Shown here: positions 12,441 to 36,786 of the stretch, one piece after another | Position numbering within the stretch: the stretch's first letter is position 1 | Layout of the letters: each line of letters opens with the position of its first letter | Assembly: GCA_020284085.1 (NCBI GenBank) | Contig: JACEVL010000143.1 | Location: 1,553,246 to 1,617,245, forward strand | Direction: 5' to 3' | Source: Aporrectodea caliginosa | Lineage: Eukaryota; Annelida; Clitellata; Crassiclitellata; Lumbricidae | DNA length: 64,000 nt | The notes under the pieces: model-generated | The model's database searches: none | What the model saw: the letters and a program-made list of their open reading frames with translations, nothing else | Told to the model about the DNA's origin: nothing | Position numbers and translations under genes: made by a program

Positions 12441-14314
12441 AGCTGGAAATTCCATATGCTTAATACTTCTGAGAGCAGAATCATTGTTATGAGGTAGGAA
12501 AGGACGCAGAACAAGGCAGTATAATGTGAAATGCATGAGGCTGTATTATTTCTGTTGTTAAGCTTTTGTGTTTATCTGTGGTTCTGTTTGAAGGTTTTAG
12601 ACTTGCTGATGAGCTATCAGATGTGTTTTGGTCATCCATTTGTATGCAGTGTCTTTGAGTGACGATAAAAGGCGCCATGGGCGTCCGCAGGAATTTTTCT
12701 AGAGGGGGCGCAAACTTTTAAATAGTTGTTGCAGGGAGTAAATAGGGTGTCGAAAGCAACCAGGAAATTTTGTTGTCTGAATTGAATATTCTAGTGTTGA
12801 ACATGAAAGACAAGACGTAATGGGGGCCTGTGCCAGAAGCTAAAATTGTCAAAGTGCGACTAAGGTCACTGGGGATTGGGGCGATCCATTTAGTATGTAC
12901 CCATGGAGGGAAGGGGTAACCCAGATGCATCTGCTTGCGTATTGGGTGGGGGGTGTACTGATAATGTACGTATGCAAAGGAAACGGGAGGGGTAAACCTC
13001 AATCATACTGTCTATATAGGTCTTCCTTCAAAAGAGTCACAGTTCAGCTATCAGGCAATTACTATAGGGAGAAAGAAGTATGGCTGTGTGAGAGGTGTCA
13101 TACATTGTATGCCATTTACCTCTGACTATTATTAACTATCATGCAGCTCTGCAGGGAGTCCCACAGTTTGGCCTGCCCCATCCTTCAGTCTGGCCTAAAC
13201 TGCAGACTACCACTTGCTGCCAGGGTGCTTGTCGGTGCTGATGGTATACTAGCTGCCCCTACTATAAACAATAGTCTGTACATTGGTCTATTGTTGTTCA
13301 GTTGACACTTATTATAAGCCTAGAGACTAGTTCAGGGAGTTATATTAAATTGTTTTAAAATCATAATAAAAAGTTGTTAAATATTCAGTCAGGATATAGA
13401 CCGTTCTATAAGATTCGGGGAGGGGGTGCATGTCAAGCGTACGTATGCAGATGGAGGGCCAGAGGGGTGCAAAAAGTACATGTGCTTACAAGGAGGTAAG
13501 GTGCAATTTTTTATAATTTCTTTGTAGACACTAAATGGATGGCCCCAATGTCTAAACATTCAGCCTTAACCAGTAAGGAAGTGCACCCAGGCCAATGCTC
13601 GTTGCACAGGGAAAAGCTGCCTCTCTGTTATGTACAGTCTGTACCATCATACTGAAATCCATCTGCAATTAATAATGGCATTATAAAGGTACATAAATGA
13701 AGTGTTTGTGTACAGATTAGGCCTATTGTTAAGTGGCTGGGTCATGACTCTTGATTCTTCAGCAGTACACACAATCAGTTTATTCAGAAGAACATGCAAA
13801 TGTTAATTTATTACACGCCTGTATCCATAAAATATCATCACAGTTACGGCTGAAGCACTTTCTGCACAACAGCAACACAGCCTTTCTTGATAGGTTTCAT
13901 ATCACCCAAAATGTGTACTAGATCACTACACGTACTCTGCACATTCACTTTGTATCTCGTCAGACAGCATTCTGGCATTTTATAGCCATTGTACACTATT
14001 AAAGTGTAGAAAACCACAATGATTGTCTTCTATCTGCTGGCATATTGGCATCTTCAGGCAGGGCCACACTACTGGAAGCCAGGCAACACCGGCCACTTCT
14101 GTAGACCGGATGCTACAGACGACAAATTTTTGGCACGAAGTTATCATGGTCTATATCAAGATAGTAGTGTGGCCTACACGTAAATCAGACAATGATCTTG
14201 TCGACAAAGTATCTGGTAAATAATTATCATAACTATATTACACTATGACACAAATTACGTAGACTATACGAGTTCATTGGTCAAGACTCAAGAATATTTA
14301 ATGATACTGAATAT

Positions 14315-14570
14315 CAGTGCTTTTTTTCAGCCGGAGCGGTCCGGAACGGCGTTCCGAGACCTTTTTCAGCTATTAAAAATTAATTTAGTTACTTTAAATT
14401 TTTTATAAAAAATTATTTCAAATAATTTAGATACTGTAATTTAATTTAAGTGCTTTCAGTGTTTATTGATATTGATATAGATGAAATAGAAATATCAGCA
14501 TAAAATATGCCCCTATAATTGTTCTGAATTTGCTGAGTTCCGGAACTCTTTTTCTAGAAAAAAAGCACTG
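14315..14570. mobile_element. 256-bp hAT-like MITE
   Basis: Termini CAGTGCTTTTTTTC and GAAAAAAAGCACTG are perfect inverted repeats, and inner arms share TCCGGAAC. The flanks CTGAATAT (14307-14314) and CTGAAAAT (14571-14578) match at 7 of 8 positions. There is no coding capacity. Confidence 0.82.
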
Positions 14571-15080
14571 CTGAAAATATACCATAAAGTACCATTAAAT
14601 AATAATTTAATGTAACCAGAGACAGTTTCACAAATCCTCTGCTGATATGCTCAACCGGCTGCCACATTGATGAAAAAAGCTAAAAAATATGACATGAGAT
14701 GCTCTTCAAGGGAGCTCTGTAAAATACAGTTCAATTAAATTAAAATAGGATAAGTTGAAACTCGTGCTGCACTGTGACCAGTGGAAAAGTACATTGAGCA
14801 CTCAAAATGGGAGATCAGTTTTACCTAAAGGCACAAAAGTAAAAGGTCCATCCACAACATCAATGTTAAACTCTGGATTTCTTCAGCACCCAAGCTGCAC
14901 AATCAGCCTTACTAACATGCACTCATCTGAGGTAACGTCACTAAATAAACAATTAAACACACATAAGGCATTTCACAGTAGCTGATTAAGAGTTAAGTGC
15001 AGAAGTTTTTGTGGTCCTTGTCTTTGAAGCTTTAAAACAACTAAACACAAAGTCAGCAGAGAATGAAATGCTTGCAGTGG

Positions 15081-17327
15081 TCAGTCTTTTGAGAGAGGTA
15101 TCTCAACGTTGTTGACGAAGAGACTGTGAATTATTCCGGCCTTTCGTTTTCCAGAGCTGACTGCTTTGACGTAGGCTGGAGTTCCATCTCCGATTGCAAA
15201 ATGTGTCTCTGTCCCATCATCAACGAATTCACCCTAAACAATTTATAAACATTAATTAAGACTAATTAAGAGAAAGCCCTTGATTGAAGTTTCACTGTGT
15301 GCTTCAGGGTTTGCTTTTGTATGCCCCTCATTTTGGAATAGGGTTATAATGTAGCACGGGAACTTCAAAGTCTTTCCAGCAATTGACAATCATCTTACTA
15401 AATGATGACTGTTATTGTTCAGGCCTACCTTTGTTGTTTCTCTTAGTCATACAACACAAATGTCTGATTAAATGACCCTACAGTACACTGGAACGTACTG
15501 GTTGGCCTAAACCAAACTTCAAATTTCCCAACCAATAACATAAATATATACATAGAATAGAATAGAATCTTCGTTTATTCGTTAACACATTATCAGAACG
15601 CAATGCGATTAATAAAAAAATATGGCCATGTGTAGGCATTGGCTATACTGTTTAAAGTTTGGTCTGAGATATTATTGGCTTTTATTTGATTTGTTAAAGG
15701 GCATACATTTGCCGTCTTAAAATGCATTTGCTTAAATCTGTTAGTCATAGGTACAGTACTTTTGTGAGGTACTTAAAGGGTGTACTGATACATGCATACA
15801 TATGGTTGCTACAGAAAATATGTAAATTTTCAAACGCATTTACAGTGAAGACCTTAAAATATTTGACATGTGCCTGTTTTATTTTTTCAGTAATGCTTTA
15901 AAAATAAACAATGCTACTCTTGAGAATGCACTCACTGTAGTTGTCACACGATGTCCATTCACCCATACATCCAGTGTGTCTTTTTCTGCAAATAATTCAT
16001 AAATCGTTCCATTAATTAGAGATATTGAAAGGGCCGGTTGTTCTTCTAAATCGAGCTACCTTAAGTCAATCTTAAAAATACAACACACATACACAGATAT
16101 CTTTCTTGCAACAATACGCTTAATTTACCAATTGTTTACCGATAGGCCCTTCTCACTCCTCACACTTTCCATTCAACACTGAAAATTGCCTACTCAGGAG
16201 ACCATAGTTGTAAAAAACGGTAAACACAAAATAAAAAACGGGAAAAAAGTTGTTTTATTAAAATAAATAAAAAACGGAAAAAAACGAGAAAAAAAACGGA
16301 ATTGAAAATAATTTGACTTTGTTACATCTTTTACTGCATTTTAAAATTAAAAACCTTGTTTACACAATTTAATTTTAATCAGCAAATAACACAACTTTAT
16401 TAGTCTCAAAGTTCCTTCTTCCAAGACTTAATATTCATTAGAAACTAACTAAGAATCTCAAAATAATTAGGCATCCCACCTAACACCACCCGGTACTGTT
16501 GTTCACCAGTTGTCCACTGCCATGTTTTCAAGATCTTGCTCTGATTTTCTGTAAATTTTTCCAGCTTCTTTCCATTGACTTCCAGTGAATATTGATACAT
16601 GAAACCCTCCACAGCATCGATGGAAATGGTACATCTGACCTTTCCAACGGTGAAGTTCTCCACACCAACTAGTTTAAACACCCAGTCCTTTCGCATGACC
16701 TCCTATGAAGTAAAAGAAATACTGTCATTACTGACATGCTAATTATTTCCTGAAAAAGACATTATCAACAACAAATGTCAAGGCTTATCTTTTCTCATTT
16801 GTAACATTTAACCATTTAGTCAATTACAGATTATTTATTCACTGACACAATTAATCAGAATAATGCTTCCAAGTTTCCCGTGTCTCCCCAGAAACGTCGG
16901 AAAAATGTGCTCATAGTAGGTAATCTAGAGGTATGGTCAACCTTCACATGACTGCAGAAGTGTTAGGCTCCAGCGTTAACTGCCATTGTAAAACGTGTGC
17001 TGGTCATTCACGTCACATGCATCACTATAAAAAGAGCAGGACTTTGACACTAGCTTTTCACTATAACAAAGAGCCAATCAGTTAATTAGGAATTCTTTAT
17101 TTACTGAAGTAACAGACAATCAGTACCTCATTTTACACCACTACACCAAAACGGTCAGTCAAGACTTATTTGCTCCAAAGAACCATTAACAGTCAATCAA
17201 CAACACTGACCTTTCCATCGACTCTGATAACTCGCTTTCCAGTTGTAGTTCCGTGTTCAAACTGAATCTTGTGAACTCCGTCGCTCAGCTTAACAGTCCA
17301 TTCCCCAACCAAATCGGAAGATGCCAT
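15081..17327 (-). CDS. FAIM: Fas apoptotic inhibitory molecule 1 (FAIM), complete, 4 exons
   Basis: FAIM is a small soluble cytosolic protein of two beta-sandwich domains; in vertebrates it protects cells from Fas-induced death and counters protein aggregation. Coding exons in transcription order: 17327-17211, 16702-16480, 15985-15936, 15233-15081, totalling 180 aa against 179 for the human short form. The first exon opens MASSDLVGEWTVKLSDGVHK and contains FEHGTTTGKRV. Exon 2 carries KDWVFKLVGVENFTVGK and ISIDAVEGFMYQYSLEVNGK. Exon 3 carries EKDTLDVWVNGHRV. Exon 4 has GEFVDDGTETHFAIGD and VKAVSSGKRKAGIIH. Each aligns in order with the known family. All borders are GT-AG and phases agree. It is convergent with CLK and divergent from PSMD2, with about 2 kb between the start codons. 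Confidence 0.94.
16203..16304. mobile_element. Truncated copy of the CATAGTTGTAAAAA MITE
   Basis: It begins CATAGTTGTAAAAAACGGT and continues with the same A-rich core (AAAACGG repeats) as the element at 12213. No matching right end is seen. It lies in the FAIM intron between exons 2 and 3. Confidence 0.55.
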
Positions 17328-17467
17328 GATTCTAGATGATGGTCACCCAACACGACTGGTAATTACATCTTTTAATCAATGCAAAACCACACAAACAATC
17401 ATAAACTGCATGGGAGTACTAAACTGCACACTTCATGTTACAAGGTTTAAGGAATGGATAAATCTAA

Positions 17468-17805
17468 TGCAGCAGAAGGTTCCACCGTGCTAGCAATTCT
17501 TCCATCGCGGAAAACCTTCATGCATGCGCAAACAAAAGATTTTGGCGCAAACATGCAGTCACGCATGTGCACTGAAAACTGTGTGCGCATTGTTCAAAAC
17601 ATGCTTGAAATGGCTGAATTACTCTTAGGACAGCCAACATTTCATTATTTTTCTCTGAATGCCATTGTGAGTGTTTGTTAAGGTCTGGTTAGACATCGTA
17701 AGGTCGGTTAGGGTCAGGATTAGTGTCATCATTAGAAAACATGTTAAAGCCTTCCACCGCATTAGTCATTTCGGCACGTTGTGCGTTGGAACCTTCTGCC
17801 GCAAA
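17468..17805. repeat. Inverted repeat pair, possible old MITE
   Basis: GCAGCAGAAGGTTCCA near 17468 is inverted as TGGAACCTTCTGCCGC ending near 17805. A GTCGGTTAGGGTCAGG stretch inside resembles the core of the element at 19771. I find no convincing target-site duplication. Confidence 0.45.
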
Positions 17806-19226
17806 AGCAACATGCTAAAGGACTAGTTATGTCAGCATAACAGTACTTCTAATAATAATAATCTTCGTTTATTTATTCAAACTGATATGAACACATTATG
17901 AGTACTAGTCATAGTATGAAAGGATGATCACAAGTTATTACAGGAGTCAAATTTAACTGTATGACAGCCATGCAAGGCGCCTATCTGGCCTACTACTCAT
18001 TTTACCAACGCCATCTGGCGAATGAAAGGCTGAGTCGACCTCTGGGATAGTAGCGGCCATGCTGATCTTCTGCTCTTCGTGCCACTGATGTTTCGTCAGG
18101 CAGTTGAAAACACCGCTAATGCGTGCTGAATCATCTAACATAATCAGCTGCCAAACTTAACTGATCCATTCTGTTTACTTCAGTCGCGGCGAAGGGCTCA
18201 ATAATTGAACTACAGTGTTTGGTAAGCTAGGGCAGGTCACTTGTTGGTCACCAATGCGTCAAGATATGAGCTCAGATATCTCTAATAATGTCAACAATAA
18301 CCATCAGATATATAGCAATGCAAATTGTAATAAATTATTTTTAAAACCTGGTTATATGAATAATAAATCTTTGTTTTATTTTGATGCAAATTTAAGAAAT
18401 GACACCGCAAGCACTTCTGTTTAAAACGCTGCTGCCAAGGTTACACCATGTCAACAATAGGTGCGACGGTCTTACCTCCTCAGGAGGTTTAAGCCATGCT
18501 CATTTTAAGCCATGCATGCTCGGAAAATTATTAGGCCTATGTAGGGTTGAGAATTCGTGCTCAGGTTCTCTCGTCTGTTTATGTTCCCTATATCAACTAA
18601 TGGAATATTTTGTAATTCATTATTCATTCTTGTTCATTATTTAGTTAAATCAATAATGGTTCAGCGCTCATGAATAGCCTAAGCTGGTGCCACGCTATAG
18701 CCTTAGAATAGCGCTTTAGAAAATTTATAGTGGGCCCCTATATTCATTTTATTGATAAAAACAATCTGACAAAAACGCAGAAATGCTAACATGAGTGATA
18801 ATGGATAATTGAAAGTAGTTAGAACATTTTTAAAATAAACGAGTAAATATTTTTATATAAGGACCTGGGTATAAATTGAGAGTTGTCTTTGGATGGGACC
18901 GAGAGAGAGCATGGTTATGTGCTCTAGGTCTTAATGGAGAGTGGTCGGAGTGGAGGTCGGAGTCGGTGAAGTACATGCTTGGGGGTTGTGTAGTATGGAG
19001 AAAGGAGTTTCGCAACGGCTACATTAGCAAGTTCAGAGACTTGGGGAGTTTGTGATACAGGGTTTATCGTTGTCTGCCTTTGCCTAACTTTGGGCATGAG
19101 ATTGGAGCGGAGTCTAACTCATTTTTCGATGATTTACATTCCTTGATAGACTGTTTTCGTGTCTTCTCAGATATTCTTGGCTTTCGACAGGATTCACCAT
19201 GGAATAATGCCATACAGTGACACTAT

Positions 19227-19260
19227 GCACGGCCTTCTAAATATATTTAGAAGGCCGTGC
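19227..19260. repeat. 34-bp perfect palindrome 113 bp upstream of the PSMD2 start
   Basis: The left arm GCACGGCCTTCTAAATA is followed directly by its exact complement. CACTATG occurs on both sides (19221-19227 and about 19259-19265), overlapping the arm ends by a base or two. This could be a 7-bp target duplication around a 32-bp palindrome or a palindromic regulatory site. Confidence 0.8.
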
Positions 19261-19372
19261 ACTATGGCGTCATTTAAGCTGGTTCTCATACGAAATACGC
19301 TGTGCTTACTTTTCATATTTCTGTGTAGGTAATATCCGGTGGCAGAATAACAGACTATTTGTAGTATTGAAG

Positions 19373-34206
<14,834 letters not shown>

Positions 34207-34445
34207 CCTATTGAAGAATTCCATCGTTTAAAATCTCTCAACTGATCATAAGAACTGAGAAACTGACAGTCTAAACAATGATCAACTGAAAGACTGCCTT
34301 GTTTTTTTGTCGTTGCTGAAAACTGCTAGTTCAGTAAATTTGCGTATGGCATAGAGCTGCGATTACAAATGGTGGTCGTGATGCGCTGTTTATTTCTAAC
34401 GAGTGACATTTAGGTCCATATGTTTCTGTAGACACAACGGTTGAA

Positions 34446-34451
34446 AATAAA
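34446..34451 (+). promoter_or_regulatory. Likely PSMD2 poly(A) signal
   Basis: AATAAA lies 240 bp past the PSMD2 stop codon in copy A of the duplication. The same context recurs in copy B at 36494-36499. Confidence 0.6.
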
Positions 34452-34849
34452 TCTGGTTAAACCTGACTGGCACGTAGTTAAAGTTGTAAACGTGACAGAC
34501 AAGAAGACAGTCTGAAGCACTTGATTCTCACTTTATTCATCTGCCTTCAAAAATTCTTTTCCAATGATTTCTTCTGTAAATTAAAGCTTGAGATCAATTC
34601 ACTGCTCTCACAACTTCACCAGCTTCCAGTTTAAAAATTGCATTTTTTATAACTTGAGTCATTATACATTAGAAGTTGCACATTGGTAAAAATGCAGTAT
34701 TAAATCAGTGCTAACAGCTCGATTTAATTAACCAGAATAGCCAGTGTCAACTAGTCTAGGGAAGCCTGTGTTCATTTGCAAACCCGTCCCTAGGAATACG
34801 CTGAATACGCAACGTAGGGGCCGGGATTCCGCCGAACGGTAGGGCCCCG

Positions 34850-35646
34850 AAGGCGGTGACGGTGGTAGCGACGACGGAGGAGGTTGGTGGCGACGGCGGT
34901 GACGGTGGAGGCGACGACGGTGGAGGTTGGTGGCGACTGCGGTGACGGTGGATGCGACGACGGTGGAGGTTGGTGGCGACGGCGGGGACGGTGGAGGCGA
35001 CGGCAGTGGAGGTTGGTGGCGACGGCGGGGACGGTGGTAGCGACGACGGAGGAGGTTGGTGGCGAAGGCGGTGACGGTGGTAGCGACGACGGAGGAGGTT
35101 GGTGGCGACGGCGGTGACGGTGGTAGCGACGACGGAGGAGGTTGGTGGCGACGGCGGTGACGGTGGAGGCGACGACGGAGGAGGTTGGTGGCGACGGCGG
35201 GGACGGTGGATGCGACGACGGAGGAGGTTGGTGGCGACTGCGGTGACGGTGGATGCGACGACGGTGGAGGTTGGTGGCGACGGCGGGGACGGTGGAGGCG
35301 ACGACGGTGGAGGTTGGTGGCGACGGCGGGGACGGTGGATGCGACGACGGTGGAGGTTGGTGGCGAAGGCGGGGACGGTGGTGGCGACGACGGAGGAGGT
35401 TGGTGGCGACGGCGGGGACGGTGGTAGCGACGACGGAGGAGGTTGGTGGCGACGGCGGTTGCGACGACGGTGGAGGTTGGTGGCGAAGGCGGGGACGGTG
35501 GTGGCGACGACGGAGGAGGTTGGTGGCGAAGGCGGGGACGGTGGTAGCGACGACGGAGGAGGTTGGTGGCGACGGCGGTGGAGGTTGGTGGCGACGGCGG
35601 GGACGGTGGTAGCGACGACGGAGGAGGTTTGGTGGCGACGACGACG
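34850..35646. repeat. 43-bp GC-rich minisatellite (about 18 units)
   Basis: The unit combines GGTGACGGTGGTAGCGACGA and GGAGGAGGTTGGTGGCGACG, with A/T and G/T variants. The period is 43 and not divisible by 3, so each frame cycles through three peptides with no stop codon. This explains the long open frames on both strands. The G-strand segment GGAGGAGGTTGGTGG has quadruplex potential. The array sits exactly between copies A and B of the PSMD2/RFX6 3' duplication. Confidence 0.93.
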
Positions 35647-35820
35647 GCATGGTTCTATGATGTTTGCATGTAACCAGACATCAGAAACGACGAGGGCTAT
35701 GAGGCTTCCAATTAAAATACTGATATGTTGCATTAGGTCGTTGATGCAGCTAATATAAAAGGCTGGTTACTGTAAATTGTTTGTTTCTGCTTTTACCTTG
35801 AACTTGGTTGCCTTTAATAG

Positions 35821-35927
35821 ATATTTCGTTGACACCTGTTATGGAGGGATTTGTAATTCTGGAGAAGAACCTGAACTACGAAGCATATCCTGTTGAAGAA
35901 TTCCATCGTTTAAAATCTCTCAACTGA
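35821..35927 (+). CDS. PSMD2: Alternative PSMD2 terminal exon (duplicate)
   Basis: This near copy of the exon at 34139 has its own AG acceptor (CCTTTAATAG) and the same phase. Joined to the exon ending at 33608 it reads YISLTPVMEGFVILEK, then NLNYEA. The first copy stops with TAG after GCA. Here the codon is TAT, so reading continues 13 more residues (YPVEEFHRLKSLN) to TGA. One Pro-to-Leu change (NPNY to NLNY) affects the conserved tail. It could be an alternative last exon or a decaying duplicate; the sequence cannot decide. Confidence 0.6.
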
Positions 35928-35968
35928 TCATAGGAACTGAGAAACTGACAGTCTACATGTAAACAATG

Positions 35969-36322
35969 ATTTTTCCCCATATATTCGTTTATTGTGTTAA
36001 CAACAGACATGACACTGAAGGTGTACATAGAAAAAAAAATACATCTAGCTATTATAGTATGAAGTAATAATCACTTAGTAAGAGTTCAGGAATAACATAC
36101 AAGATATAAAATTTTGTGAGTCATTTTCAGGAAGGTTAAAGTTAAGTGGTCTGACCGTAAGAAAATAGGGTGTAAAATGTTGGTTAGGAAAAAGGCATCC
36201 GAGTGAATGATTCTCAATTAAGAGAACGGCTTTACAGAGTGAAGTGTCTGCTTTATTAGCAAGAACATTCGACGAAAAGGAATCTGACTGAATAAAACCA
36301 GAGCGTATTAATCTGATCAATA
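35969..36322. mobile_element. 354-bp insertion in duplication copy B
   Basis: Comparison with copy A shows an interruption between AACAATGAT and ATGATCAACTG, with a possible ATGAT duplication. The insert starts TTTTCCCCATATATTCGTTT, similar to reverse-oriented LINE tails near 15568 and 17861 (ATCTTCGTTTATT). The element type is not certain. Confidence 0.6.
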
Positions 36323-36493
36323 TGATCAACTGAAAGAGACTGCCTTGTTTTTGTCATTGCTTAAAACTGCTAGTTCGGTAAATTTGCATATGGCATATTA
36401 AAAGCTGAAATTACAAATGGTGGTCTTGATGCGCTGTTTATTTCTAACGAGTGACATTTAGGTCCAAATGTTTCTGTAGACACAACGGTTGAA

Positions 36494-36499
36494 AATAAA
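36494..36499 (+). promoter_or_regulatory. Copy-B PSMD2-side poly(A) signal
   Basis: AATAAA sits in the same context as 34446. It would serve transcripts using the alternative terminal exon and lies 65 bp from the opposing RFX6-side signal. Confidence 0.45.
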
Positions 36500-36563
36500 T
36501 CTGGTTAAACCTGACTGGCACGTAAACTTGACAAGAAGACAGTCTGAAGCACTTCATTTTCAC

Positions 36564-36569
36564 TTTATT
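36564..36569 (-). promoter_or_regulatory. Likely RFX6 poly(A) signal
   Basis: TTTATT on + is AATAAA on -, 218 bp past the RFX6 stop. A duplicate is retained in copy A at 34532-34537. Confidence 0.55.
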
Positions 36570-36786
36570 CATCTGCCTTAGTGCACATAATGCACAATGA
36601 AATTTTCACTCTTATGGGTAAATATTAGATGCTTTTACTGCCAGAGCAAAAATAGGATAGATAGTTGAACATAAGGTAGTGATGCTGTAAGGAATGGTTC
36701 TTTGGTTTGCAGTGACTGTCCGTGAATACCAGTCATTGCTATGGTAATTTGGCTACTGGATGTTGACCACTAGATCTGTGCTATCG

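Larger units (their letters stand above)
11037..15080. other. CLK-FAIM convergent intergenic region
   Basis: I recognise no gene between the two stop codons. The segment should hold both 3' untranslated regions. An AATAAA at 11668-11673 is a possible CLK poly(A) signal but lies 630 bp downstream. The region also holds a roughly 110-bp tandem repeat (12040-12440), two MITEs (12213-12311, 14315-14570) and a decayed repeat starting near 12680 with GGCGTCCGCAGGA followed by G-rich sequence. The remaining short open frames have no recognisable homology. Confidence 0.55.
17328..19372. other. FAIM-PSMD2 divergent intergenic region
   Basis: This is the shared upstream region of FAIM (-) and PSMD2 (+), and their promoters presumably lie here. 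No coding sequence is recognised. It contains a pair of inverted GC(A/G)GCAGAAGGTTCCA arms (about 17468 and 17805), a LINE-tail-like ATCTTCGTTTATTTATTC near 17861, and a 34-bp perfect palindrome at 19227. Confidence 0.55.

Noticed and set aside
34756..35758. Long open frames on both strands (up to 325 codons) in the GC-rich repeat
   Set aside because: They follow from a stop-free 43-bp repeat read in all frames. The peptides merely cycle and resemble no protein family.
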